Below are positions 23,107 through 34,129 of a stretch of DNA of 64,000 nt, piece by piece (positions within the stretch are counted from its first letter, which is position 1; the number at the start of each line of letters is the position of its first letter). Source of the DNA: Cervus elaphus (Eukaryota > Chordata > Mammalia > Artiodactyla > Cervidae); contig NC_057848.1 of the NCBI RefSeq assembly GCF_910594005.1, positions 137,278,155 through 137,342,154 of the forward strand, in the 5' to 3' direction. The notes below the pieces were generated by a model, which saw only the letters and a program-made list of their open reading frames with translations, was not told the origin of the DNA and made no database searches. The position numbers and the translations under genes are program-made.

Positions 23107-24926
23107 CTCATTAAAAACAATCAGAAGACAAGTTTACACACAAAATGGCAAGAAACGAAAGCTATTTCCTAGTCTTCATTCATGTTTCTACATTAACACA
23201 GGACAGAGAAGTCAAAGTAACTGGCAATGATGTTTCCATCTTATGTTTCCCAGTCACATGTATTTTTCATCTGTCCAGTGTTCCACAGTTAAATGAAGAT
23301 TAAGATTGGGACTCATCTGTGGGAGTTTTGCTGAGATAAGCTTTGTAGAGATGGAGGACTTAAACATCCTTCCTCTACAAATATTTTTAGGGCAGAGGAA
23401 CCAAGGTTCACAAGAACTCCAAACACCTAGAGGCTGAATTGTAGCATGGGATTCTAGAAACAATATCATTATTTTGGAGCATATAAGCCAGACTTCCTGG
23501 GAGGGTGAGTAGCTTTGCACACACCTTCTGATGGTCTACACTACTGAGGTTTGAGTGGAGGAAGCAGCCAGAACTAACTGCTTCCTTGTAACTCAACTCT
23601 GCTTTCTCTGTGGCATTAATCCCAGGGTTACCCCTCTGGGAAAGCCCTTCCTTGCTAGTGCGACACCAAGAAGGGGCATTGGAAGCAGGTCCAAGCCTCC
23701 GAGCCAGGCTTCAAAATCAGGGCATTATTCTCCAGTATGTGAAAGGTGAGATATCCTAGGAACAGACCCACAGATGTCTGCTCCACCTTTACTGTAGCCC
23801 AGATGAGAAATATGATTCTAAACATACATTTCACTCAATATTTAAGCAGTTAAATTGTGGTCTGAATGCACAGACTAGCGTTCTCAAAGTGGGGTGTTAA
23901 CAGTAAATCCCTACATATGAACAAATTCTGTTCTAAGTGTGTTTGAAAGTCCAACAAAGTTAGCCTAAGTACCCAACTAATATAACTGGCTGTTATTTAT
24001 GTGAGAAGTTTGTAATACTTCTATTATGTCATATTTTATGTGTAATACAACACATAAAAAACAAATACAAAAACAAGACACATTAGTACAGTAGTACAGT
24101 TCAACAGCTGGCATATAGGGGCTGGCACTGAGTGAACAGGCAAGAATTACTAAGTGGAGGAGGGGGAGGAAGTGGGAGATGGCAGAGCTGATGGGTGGTC
24201 AGCAACAGGAGATGAAGGGCACGCTGCGATTTCATTCACATCTGAATTAACTGGACATGAAAATGTACATTCACATGTTTGAGAGTTCACAACTTGAAGG
24301 TTCATAGGTAGGGAACTTACTGCATTTGCACTTGGTGACAGTATAATTCTTCACTGAGTGAAACTGCCTGTGCATTTCAGGCCATTTAGCATCCCTCAAT
24401 GCCTGATTCCCCCACAGTCATTGGGATAAGCAGATAGGGCCCCTAGCATTTCCAAACACTTCCCTAGCCTGATTGGGGGAGGGGGCACATTACAAAATAT
24501 CAGCCCTTGGTTGATAATCCCTGGATGGGAAAAAGTAACATTTAAACGAAATCTGAAATACACCCTTATTGAAAAACCAAAGATTTCTGCCACAATGTGA
24601 ATCACGTAAGGCATCTGTTTTATGTTACTCTAACTGCTTAGTAAAATATCGGAAGTGCATTCAGGAAAAGAACTGTCTGTGATGAAGAGCCATGCCTTTT
24701 CTGAAAACCTTACTGTGCCACATATGAGAAAAATGACTGTGGATTTCATTTTCTACCAACTTCATCTTCCCTTGTATGAATTGAAGATTTAGATTTGATG
24801 CCACCAAGTTTTGAAATGATCTAAGGGATTCAACAGAGGAAATTCAACTGTGGTCTTTTGATACATAATATAGAGAAGTTATTTAGCCCACCAAAATGAA
24901 GATTAAAGCAGTTTTGCTTTAGTTAC
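23107..24926. other. Short SYTL5 intron (1.8 kb), almost free of recent repeats
   Basis: I see no Bov-tA, BovB or L1 in this intron, unlike its neighbours. Open frames such as 23254-23520 (minus) have no family match. Confidence 0.55.
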
Positions 24927-25042
24927 CTGGACTTCTTCTTAAGATGGACTGTCGGACAACATCAGTGCCCAGAACATTGACGTGCTTGAAACGCTTTGCC
25001 TTTTCTTCAAAAAACCACTCACCAGTTACAATCCTTAGCTGC
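24927..25042 (-). CDS. SYTL5: SYTL5 coding exon with the TGEWFF Rab-binding motif (about exon 4)
   Basis: This minus-strand exon begins after a gagtag acceptor and ends at a CCAG|GTAACT donor. Its 116 nt hold one base that completes the Ala codon begun in the zinc-finger exon, 38 codons, and one base of the next Gly codon. The peptide opens QLRIVTGEWFFEEKAKRF and continues VNVLGTDVVRQSILRRSP. TGEWFF corresponds to the (S/T)G(E/D)WFF motif of the second Slp-homology helix, which contacts the Rab27 switch region in this family. No stop, frameshift or loss of a motif residue is seen. The donor is non-consensus at +4/+5 (gtaact) but agrees with the phase needed by the next exon. It lies 20.3 kb from the zinc-finger exon and 1.8 kb from the next. 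Confidence 0.95.
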
Positions 25043-25179
25043 CTACTCAAAAGAAAAGAGGAGAGCATTGGAATGCAACTGTTCAGTCAAATAATTAACT
25101 CAAAAACCCCTAATTGAGTAAAAGATAACCAGTTAAGAGAGTCCATCTCACTCCTTGGAGTAATTTATGATGACCATAA

Positions 25180-25365
25180 TCCACTGTTAGTTGAATATGT
25201 ACTATATACAAGGTACTTGCTAATTGCTCTTCATACTTACTATATTTTTATCCACTCTGTAAACATGATTATCCCCATTTTATAGATGAGGAAACAGAGC
25301 AATAAAGTGATGTGTCTCACACATAAAGCCAGGATCCCACCCCAAGCAGTCTGACCTACAGCTCG
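25180..25365 (+). mobile_element. MIR SINE
   Basis: 'tactatatacaaggtacttg', 'attatccccattttatagat', 'gaggaaacagagcaataaag' and 'aaagccaggatccc' follow the MIR consensus order. Confidence 0.85.
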
Positions 25366-25371
25366 ACTTCT

Positions 25372-25843
25372 TTTTTGTTTGTTTTTTTTAATTTTTATTT
25401 TATTCAGTTAGAGTTGATTTACAATGTTGTGCTAATTTCTGCTTTAAAGTGATTCAGTTATACACACATACATTCTTTTTCCTATTCCTTTCCATTATGG
25501 TTTATCAGAGGATATTGAATAGTTTCCTGTGATATACATAGGATCTTGTTGTTTATCCATTCCATATATAATAGTTTGCATCTATCAAACCCAAACTCTG
25601 AATCCATCCCTCTCCCACTCCCTTGGCAACTACAAGTCTGTCCTCTGTGTCTGTGAGTCTTCTTCTGTTTTGTAAATAATTTCATTTGTGTCATAGATTA
25701 GACTCCACATATAAGTGACATCACATGATACTTGCCTATCTCTGTCTGGGTTACTTGGCATGATAACTTCTAAGTTCATCCATGTTGCTACAAATGGCAT
25801 TATTCCATTCTTTTTTATGCTATAGTTCAAGTTCTTAACCATG
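25372..25843 (-). mobile_element. L1 3' end, antisense
   Basis: Antisense L1 3'UTR: 'gttgatttacaatgttgtgc', 'ggatcttgttgtttatccat', 'gatacttgcctatctctgtc', 'ccatgttgctacaaatggca'. A SINE follows directly. Confidence 0.88.
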
Positions 25844-25844
25844 G

Positions 25845-26063
25845 CATGTGCTAAGTCACCTCAGTCATGTCCAACTCTTTGCGACCCTGTGGACTGTAGC
25901 CTGCCAGGCTCCTATGTCCATGGGATTCTCCAGGCAAGCATACTGGAGTGGGTTGCCATGCTCTCCTCCAAGGGATCTTCCCGACCTTGGGATCAAATCC
26001 ACATCTCTTATGTCTCCTGCGTTGGCAGGCAGGTTCTTTACAGCTAGTGTCACCTGGGGAGTC
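25845..26063 (-). mobile_element. Bov-tA SINE, antisense
   Basis: 'catgtgctaagtcacctcag' to 'gtgtcacctggggagtc'. Confidence 0.92.
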
Positions 26064-26940
26064 CTAACCACTGCATTCGTGAATAAATAAGCTTCAACGG
26101 AAACAATGGGGAACAAATGAAAGCTTTGAATTATAAAGGGGCTGTGATCACACTCTGTTTTAGAATGATATCTTGATGTAATATAATGACTGGATTAAAG
26201 AGAGAATGGAACAAAGAGACAGGTTGGCCATGGTAATAGTCCAGGAGAGAGATAGCAAGACTCCAGCTAGGGCAATGACAAGACCAATGACAATGATAAG
26301 ACTAATGACAAGATCAATGACAAGAGGAAGAGCCAAATTAAAAATGTAGGTGGTAGAAGAACCTGTCTGGGTTTCACAATCAATAGAATGTTGAAGGTGG
26401 AAAAGAAAGACCTCGGAACAATCACAACCATGTGCAATGTTTATACAAAGCCTTTATCCCAGTTACATAGGCCTATTGACCATTCTTAGAACATGGCCCA
26501 TATGTTCATCTACTACTTGACCTAAGGCCTCTATGGAGGACTGTAATGGAAAATGAGGTTGAAAGGTAGAATTGAGTCACAAAATGGAAAACTCTGAAAG
26601 TCAAGCTAAGGAGTTGGAATGCCATTTTGGAGGCAATGGGGAACACTGGCAGATTATCTAAATTTCGAGTTGAATTATAAAATCTCTGAAGTATCTCTGA
26701 AGTATTACATAGGGTAGAAACCAGATGCAGGCAGGCCAATGAAGAAGTAACTCAACAGATAGGACAGGAAATGATGAAGATGTGTATCTGGGTATCATGG
26801 GGGTAAGGAGTGAAAAGAAAGATAAAAGAAACTTAGACCACTATGTAAGCAGATAGGTTATGGCGTCCCTGGCAAAAGAACCAGGAATGGCTTTCTTGAC
26901 ATAGAATCAGTTTTGGTCTGAGCCATTTTGTTATCTGAGC
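26064..26940. other. SYTL5 intron, no recognised gene
   Basis: It contains a short imperfect tandem of 'caatgacaagacc'-like units at about 26271-26325. Open frame 26506-26739 (minus) is unsupported. Confidence 0.5.
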
Positions 26941-27614
26941 CTGGCTACAGTGCTCGCCCTTGAGTCTCAGTAATTAATGATCTTAAGGGAGGGAATAATG
27001 GTGGAGACATGGGGAGGGTCCTAGTTCCTCAAGGGACATACTTAGCAATGTGTCTTTGAGTTCTACAGGAACAAAGGCCCCGACAAGGGTGGAGGATAGG
27101 AAGATGATGTTGATCCTTCTGACTCCAACTGACGCTGGATTCTGTGGACCTTTGCCCCCAATACTATGCTGAATTCTCCTCTGCTCAAGCCCCCTCATGA
27201 ATACTCATGTACCTTTAGCTTAAAATATCCCAAATTTTGCTGTTGGGGAAACAATGCTTTGAGAAAGATCCCTGGTGTTCCCCTTAATTGTATGAGCGCT
27301 CAGTCATGTCTGACTCTTTGCGACCCCATAGACTACAGCCTGCCAGTCTGTCTATGGAATTTTCCAGTCAAGAATACTGGAGAGGATTGTCATTTCCTCC
27401 TCCATGGGATCTTCTCGACCCAGGGATCAGATCCATGTTTCCTGTATCTCCTGCATTGGCAGGTGGATTCTTTACCACTGAGTCATCTGAGAAGCTCGTT
27501 CTCCTTACTTGCTGCAAGTAATAATAAATACTTCCTTCTTCTGATCTTTGGCTTGGTTGCGTCTACTGACTCAACACTCACCAAGAGGTGAACCCAGTTT
27601 TCAGGTTAACAACT
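26941..27614 (+). mobile_element. ERV LTR, sense, split by a SINE
   Basis: LTR-like landmarks: 'gtcctagttcctcaaggg', 'gtctttgagttctacagg', then after the SINE 'cttgctgcaagtaataataa', 'tttggcttggttgcgtctac', 'aacactcaccaagaggtg', ending 'cagttttcaggttaaca'. No internal viral gene is next to it. The left limit is approximate. Confidence 0.6.
27288..27497 (-). mobile_element. Bov-tA SINE, antisense, inside the LTR
   Basis: 'gagcgctcagtcatgtctga' to 'accactgagtcatctgagaa'; LTR sequence resumes on its right. Confidence 0.9.
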
Positions 27615-27849
27615 GAAGATGAAAATCAGAAAAATTGGTGACAAGTCTGCCATGGCTAAAGTAAAGCAACTAAGAGTCAAAGAAGATCTCTAGCCCTATA
27701 GTATTATATCCATGAGATTCAGTACCTCCTTGACTGAACTTAGAAATTAACAATTGGATCCTAAATAAAATAAAAAAAAAACACTCTAGAAAAATATGCC
27801 AATTTGTTCTCTCCAGCAATTATCATAAAATACTTACTTATTCATTTAT

Positions 27850-27958
27850 GTCATGTTGTGCAGCATGTGGAATCTTAGTTACCTGACTAGGGATCAAACC
27901 CATGCCCCCTGCAGTGGGAGCATGGAGTCCTAACCACTGAACCACCAGGTGAGTCCCT
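27850..27958 (-). mobile_element. CHR-type SINE, antisense
   Basis: 'catgttgtgcagcatgtgga', 'cctgactagggatcaaaccc', 'ctgaaccaccaggtgagtcc'. Confidence 0.8.
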
Positions 27959-28879
27959 GAAATACTACTCCTAAATGTAGGAAACAAAGGTAAGTTACCT
28001 ATGAAACCCAGTTCCATCACTGGGGAAAAAGTGAAAATGTTATCCTTGGAGTAAATTATTCATTGAATGACCATAGCTTGTACATTTGAAATTTATCCTC
28101 AAGTGGCTAGATCACCTGTCAAGAAGCAAGGATTATTGGATTAGCTTCAAAACTGTATAAAATACAGCAAAACCTAATACTTGAATGGGTTAATACTTAA
28201 TGCTTGAATGGGCTCTATCTGGATATATATCAAGTGATCTATAGGCATACATCAGTACTTACGTTGGAAAACTAGGCAGTAATCATTCAATTCTAAATTC
28301 TAAAGGTACTGCCTCCAGATTTCCGGGCCTTATTTATTCAATCAAATGCTAATTGAGGTAGTGCTGTGATTGAACTTTGCAGAGGTAACTGAAGTTATTT
28401 ATCACCTGACCTGAAAATAGGAAGATGGTCAAGGATTATCTGGGTGGGCCCATAGTTGTCACCGAGCCCTTGAAAACAGGAAGAAAATGAAGTTGGATAC
28501 TGAGAAGCTGTGGAATGGGAAGTCAGAGGGATTCCAAATGTGAAAAGAGGGCTCTAAGATGCAGATGTCCACATGCAAGAACCAGAGGGAGGGGCCTCTA
28601 GGAGCAAAGGCTGGCTCTTAGCTAACAGCCAACAAGAAATGGGAGCCTCATCCTCACAGTCACAAGGAATCAGAATCTGTCCAGCAAAATGAATTTAGAA
28701 GTACAATCTTCCCAGAGCCTTCTGGTAGGAACTCAGCCAGCTGACACCTTGATTTCAGCCTAGTGAACAGTGAGTAGAGAAATAAGACAAGCCAACCTAG
28801 GTTTCTGAGTGACAGAACTGTAAGATTGAAACTGAGCTGTACCCTATGGGGCTCCTGGGCATGGAAGCCTTTCTGTCAT
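27959..28879. other. SYTL5 intron, no recognised element
   Basis: Unique-looking intron between a SINE and an LTR; a local 'atacttgaatgggt..taatgcttgaatggg' near-repeat at about 28178-28212. Nothing coding seen. Confidence 0.45.
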
Positions 28880-29378
28880 TTTTTGTTTGCAGGGAACAGA
28901 CTCCAGGCTCCATGACCTAACATGAGTTACAAAGGGCAGACCTGAACAGTTGCTAATCAAGGAAGGGAGGGGATATAGACACAGGGAGGAGCAGCCAAGA
29001 AACAATAATGCAACATTAAGTCCTAGTTCCCTCAAAAGGGATACACATAACAATATCTTTGAGCTCTTTACAGAACTAAAACCCCCAACAAATGGCAGAT
29101 GTCAGCATTCTTCATTCCGAAAAAGACCACCTGAGGCCAGATTAAAGGAGTGCAGGCCCTGCCCACACTCTAATCCGATCAGCAACCCTGCCCTTGAGGC
29201 TTTGCTAGAAAACTCCTCACCAAATTCTCCAGGATTGAGACACAGTTTTCCAGGGGCATTAGCATGCTGTGTCCTCCTTTTCCAGCAAATCAATAAAGCT
29301 ATTCTTATCTACTTCACCCAAAACTCTGTCTCCAAGATTCAATTTTGCACTGGTACACAGAGGCTGAGTTTGCAGCAT
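28880..29378 (+). mobile_element. ERV LTR, sense
   Basis: Phrases 'gtcctagttccctcaaaagg' and 'tctttgagctctttacagaa' resemble the start of the LTR at 26.9 kb. It has a CAATAAAG signal at about 29288 and an end 'cagaggctgagtttgcagca'. Limits approximate; no viral coding region adjoins. Confidence 0.6.
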
Positions 29379-29394
29379 CAATATCATATATTTA

Positions 29395-29455
29395 CATTGC
29401 CTACTGTCCATGGGGCCACAGAGTCAGACACGACTGAAGTGACTGAGCACATATG
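29395..29455 (+). mobile_element. Bov-tA 3' end fragment, sense
   Basis: 'tactgtccatggggccacag' to 'gaagtgactgagcac'. Confidence 0.75.
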
Positions 29456-29599
29456 AGCAAGCTGCTAAATCGTGGCAGTTTGTGATGATGGGCACACAAA
29501 ACTAAGAATAATTAAACATAAAAACCTATTTGTCTTAATGTTCAACTCAGGAAATAAATTGCACAGATTCTAAAAAGATACCTATGAAAAATTCAGAAC

Positions 29600-31113
29600 A
29601 ATAGGGTAGAGATAGGCAAACTATGGTTTATGGGCCAAATTGTTCACTACCTATTTCATACAGATTATGAGCTAAGGATTTAGAAAAGGCAGAGGAACCA
29701 GAGATCAAATTGTCAACATCTTTTGGATCATCAAAAAAGCAAGAGAATTCCAGAAAAACATCTACTTCTGCTTTATTGACTACGCCAAAGCCTTTGACTG
29801 TGGAAAATTCTTAAAGAGATAGGAATACCAGACCACCTGACCTGCCACCTGAGAAATCTGTATGCAGGACAAGAAGCAACAGTTAGAACTGGACATGGAA
29901 CAACAGGCTGCTTCCAAATTGGGAAAGGAGTACGTCAAGGTTGTATCTTGTCGCCCTGCTTATTTAACTTATATGCAGAGTACCTCATGCGAAATGCCCA
30001 GCTGGATGAAACACAAGCTGGAATCAAAATTGCTGGGAAAAACATCAATAACCTCAGATATGCAGATGACACCACCCTTATGGCAGAAAGTGAAGAAGAA
30101 CTAAAGAGCCTCTTGATGAATGTGAAACAGGAGAGTGAAAAAGTTGGCTTAAAACTCAACACTCAAAAAACTATGATCATGGCATCTGGTCCCATCACTT
30201 CATGGCAAGTAGATATGGAAACAGTGGAAACAGTGAGAGACTTTATTTTGGCGGGCTCCAAAATCACTGCAGATGGTAACTGCAGCCATGAAATTAAAAG
30301 ATGCTTGCTGCTTGGAAGAAAATACGATAGCATATTAAAAAGCAGAGACATTACTTCATCAAAAAAGGTCTGTCTAGTCAAGGCTAAGGTTTTTCCAGTA
30401 GTCATGTACGGATGTGAGAGTTGGGCTATAAAGAAAGCTGAGCGCCAAAGAATCGATGCTTTTGGATTGTGTGGTGTTGGAGAAGACTCCTTAGAGTCCC
30501 TTGGACTGCAAGGAGATCAAACCAGTCAACTCTAAAGGAAATAGGTCCTGAATATTCATTGGAAGGACTGATGTTGGAGCTGAAACTCCAATACTTTGGC
30601 CACCTGATGCAAAGGACAGACTCATTAGAAATAACCCTGATGCTTGGAAAGATGGCAGGAGGAGAAGGGGACAACAAAGGATGAGATGGTTGGATGGCAT
30701 CACTGACTCAATGGACATGAGTTTGACCAAGCTTCGGGAATTGGTGATGGACAGGGAAGCCTGGCATACTGCAGGCTTTGGGACCATGGGGTCCCAAAGA
30801 GTCGGACATGACTGAGTGACTGAACTGATACTGATGAGATAAGAATGGTTTTTATATTCTTAAATGGTTTGGGAAAATCAAAAGCCGAATATTTCATGAC
30901 TTGTGAAAATTATATGAACAATATTTAAAATTCAGAGTCTGTTAATAAAGTTTTATTTGTACACAGCCATGCTCATTTGTTTATGTGTTGTCTCTGGCTG
31001 CTTTTCTGCTACAACTGCAAACTTGAATAGTTTTAGCGGCAACAACAGAGCCTACAGAGTCTAAAATTCTTATTCTTTGGCATTTTATTTTTTAAAAGGT
31101 TTGCCAACTTCTG
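29600..31113 (+). mobile_element. Old DNA transposon remnant, split by BovB
   Basis: Left part 29600-29679 ('ggcaaactatggtttatggg', 'gagctaaggat') and right part from 30835 ('aagaatggtttttat', 'aataaagttttatttgtaca', 'aaggtttgccaacttct') are consecutive in the same consensus seen at 8360-8680. The BovB between them is a later insertion. Confidence 0.75.
29678..30834 (+). mobile_element. BovB LINE, sense, 5'-truncated, with decayed reverse transcriptase
   Basis: It starts inside the reverse transcriptase region (FRKGRG-like codons) and runs to the BovB 3' end ('gactgagtgactgaactg'). The open frame 29948-30535 encodes the palm end of the enzyme: SPCLFNLYAEYL, RYADDTTLM (the catalytic YADD box) and the C-terminal ITADGNCSHEIK region. 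Upstream codons are in another frame, so no full enzyme is possible. Imperfect 12-bp target duplications (tgagctaaggat at 29668-29679, tgagataagaat at 30835-30846) flank it. Confidence 0.92.
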
Positions 31114-31239
31114 CAATACGACAAAGAATTTACACAAAAAGAAACAAGAACAAGGGGAATAACATAGATCAGTGATAGAGAACCGCCTAAGAGAGGCATG
31201 CCAAAGGCTTGTCTTATTTTTTTGTTTGTTTGGGGTTTT

Positions 31240-31332
31240 GCCTTTTTTAATGGCTGCGCTACATAGCATATGAAATCTTAGTTGCCCAAAGATAGAACAT
31301 GTGCCCCCGGCACTGGAAATGTGCAGGGGAAG
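31240..31332 (-). mobile_element. CHR-type SINE, antisense, diverged
   Basis: 'atggctgcgctacatagcat', 'gaaatcttagttgcccaaag', 'gcccccggcactgg'. Confidence 0.65.
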
Positions 31333-31695
31333 TTCTGTTTGTTTTGTTTTTGTCATTTTCTTGGGATACAGAGTAAGGTGGAAACACAACAATAGGTTTC
31401 AGGTGTCACAGAAAAGTGAGCCACATTAGGTCCACACGCCCCAGCAAAGGGCCCTCCATATTATCATCTTTACTGTATATGCCTAGAGCTGGCAACACCT
31501 AACACAAATAAGATCTTCCCAGAACTGTTAGTCATTACCTCTTACCATCCTTGTAAGAACAACAACTATAACCCTTGTATTTGCTCGACTCAAATATGGA
31601 CCTGAGTCATTTGTTATTTTAGAACTCTGCAACATCAGAACCACCTCTTGGGATTATGCCTCTGCTACCTTCTCAGGTCCTGGAGGTGTAGGTAG
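31333..31695. other. SYTL5 intron, no recognised element
   Basis: No gene or clear repeat seen. Confidence 0.45.
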
Positions 31696-31699
31696 AAGG

Positions 31700-31920
31700 A
31701 TTAGTTGAACAATGGGGAACAAATACCAAGTGAGTACCATGCACCAAGCCATGTGCTAGGCACTGTATATACGGCATCTCTAATGTTCACTATATGTCAT
31801 GAAGTAGCTATATCATCCTTAGTTTTCAGATGAGGAAATCAAAGTTCACATGGCTGAAATAACTTGCCCAAAGTTATACAGTCTCATGACAAAAACAGGA
31901 TTTATATATACTAAAAGCCC
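31700..31920 (+). mobile_element. MIR SINE
   Basis: 'accatgcaccaagccatgtg', 'tagttttcagatgaggaaat', 'aacttgcccaaagttataca' in MIR order. Confidence 0.88.
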
Positions 31921-32599
31921 TTACATTTAGCAAAGCTCTTCAGAAAAGAACCAGCTATGACAAGGCTTTGAGTAAGGGTGAAAAGGTATAGAAACCAAGG
32001 AATAACATGTAGTATTTCATAAGATGGGCTGTGACTGGCTGTGTGTGTGTGCACACATCTGTGACTATGTCTCTCTGTTTGGAGCAGAGTAACAGGAATA
32101 AAGGAGTGAAAGAAGAAATAAAAGAAACATGAAACCTACTATGAAATTTTTCTCTCTGCCATATCAATCTAATATTTCAGAAATACAAAGCTTGAAATAA
32201 ACATTGTGTTTCCTACAAGTCATACTCTGAAGAGTTTGACTGAAATTGAGTTATACTCATGCTATGTGATTAATGATTACTGAATATTTAGAATTTGCTA
32301 GGTTCTAATTTTCTTTAACATTAAACTCTTGGGACTGAAAACTTTTGCTTGATAGCTTACTTAAATGTAAAGTCAAGTTCTCCTTAGACTTATAGGGAAA
32401 AAGTAGGCAATCATATCCTAAAAAAGAAGAGTGTCCTAAACATTCTTTTTTTTCCCTTTATCTTCTATTAACTGCTGGAGAGATTGGAGATAAGATATGG
32501 TAGTTAGATACACTGAAGTATAACAAGTTTCCTTCTTATTATTCATAAGGAAGCTAGAATTATTTCATTCATTCATTACATATCAATTATTAACTGCAT
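31921..32599. other. SYTL5 intron, no recognised element
   Basis: AT-rich unique sequence with a short (TG)n at about 32038-32050. Confidence 0.45.
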
Positions 32600-32792
32600 T
32601 CCTGGCTCAGGCAGTAAAAAATCTGCCTGCAATTCAGGAAACCTGGGTTTGATCCATGGTTCAGGAAGATGCCCTGGAGAAGGAAATGGCAACCTACTCT
32701 AGTATTCTTGCCCGGGAAATCTCATGGACAGAGGAGCCCATGGGGTCCCAAAAGAGTCAGACATGACTTAGCAATGAAAAAACAATAAGGCT
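32600..32792 (+). mobile_element. Bov-tA SINE, sense
   Basis: 'cctggctcaggcagtaaaaa' to 'acttagcaatgaaaaaaca'. The extreme 5' end is diverged. Confidence 0.85.
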
Positions 32793-32819
32793 AACAGTAC
32801 AGAAGTGAAAAAGACAAAT

Positions 32820-33660
32820 AACGACCCCGGCGTTATGGAGATGATGGTATATATTTACTCCTTTCTTCCTTTCCAACAGGAAAAGTAACAAGAAATCCTT
32901 CGACACATTATGAACACTACAGATAAAGAGAATATCTTAAAAATAGCTAGAGAGGAGGAAAAAAACATATTACAAACAAAGGAATGATGATTAGAACGAC
33001 AGTTGACTTGCATTAGGAATAACGAAAGCTAGAAGCCAGTGAAATGATATCTTTAAAGTTCCAAGAGAAAATATCTATCTAAAATCATGTATCCAGAGAA
33101 ACCATTGTTTGGGAGTAAGGGTGAAATAAAAAATGTTTCAGTACAATAAAAACTGACATAATTTACCATTAACAGATTTTCACTAAAGGAACTTCTAAAG
33201 AGGAGGTAAAGTAATTCCCTAGGGGTCCAGTAGTTAGGACTTCATGCTTTCACTGCTGTGGTTCACTCCCTCGTCAGGAAACTAAGATCCCAAAAGCTGT
33301 GTCACATGACCAAAAGAAAGAAAGAAAAAGAGGAGGTAAAGTAGATTTAACATATAAGAAGGAATGGTAACAAATGGAATTGGTAAAACACATGGATAAA
33401 TCTAAACAAATGTTGATGTAAAACAAACATGATATCTAAAATGTTGAACTGAAAATAGATGTTTCTAAAACATAGGACAAAAAGTATATATAAACCTGGG
33501 TGAAGACAGTTGGAGTTTAAGAATATCAAGTTCCTTTCACTGATTAGAAGAAGGGTAAAACTAATGATTTATGAAATTAAATATGAATGGTGTAATTTCT
33601 AGGGTAACCACTAAAAACAAAAACTCATATAATATCTATACTAGTAGAAAGGATAAAATG
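32820..33660 (+). mobile_element. Old L1 fragment (ORF2/3'UTR region)
   Basis: Diverged A-rich L1: 'aggaataacgaaagctagaa', 'gttccaagagaaaatatct', 'aaggaacttctaaagaggag'. A CHR SINE is inserted at about 33217. Confidence 0.55.
33217..33330 (+). mobile_element. CHR-type SINE, sense
   Basis: 'ggggtccagtagttaggact', 'tcaggaaactaagatcccaa', then a (GAAA)n tail at about 33315-33330. Confidence 0.75.
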
Positions 33661-33789
33661 GGAAAAATACAGTACTTCCATCAATCTATAGATAATATAA
33701 ATAAAATCAAATATTACAGTAATTACAATGACTATAAGTAGACTAAACTCTATAAGAAAAATACTGTCAAGTTAAGCTTAAAAATTTTA

Positions 33790-33895
33790 TATATATATAG
33801 TATACATGCATAGCATGTATATATAGCATATATGTATAGCAAATATTTAAATATATATACATACATATAGAGCATATATATGCATATATGCTATA
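33790..33895. repeat. AT-rich simple repeat (TATA/CATA units)
   Basis: Alternating 'tatata', 'gcatatatg' and 'gtatatatagc' units; low complexity. Confidence 0.85.
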
Positions 33896-34129
33896 GTCTC
33901 CTTGCAAGCATATAGACACAGAAAGGTTGAAAGGCAAATGGTAAGAAAAAAATATACCATGTAAATATTTACCAAAAGAAACTTGGTATTACTATATAAA
34001 CAGCAGACAAAACAGATCTTAAGGCAAAAGGATTTTTATAAATGAAGGGGGTCATAAACACCTTCAAATCAGTAAAGAATAGATTAACAGCCTAAGAAAA
34101 TTGGCAATACATAAATAGTCATATCACAG

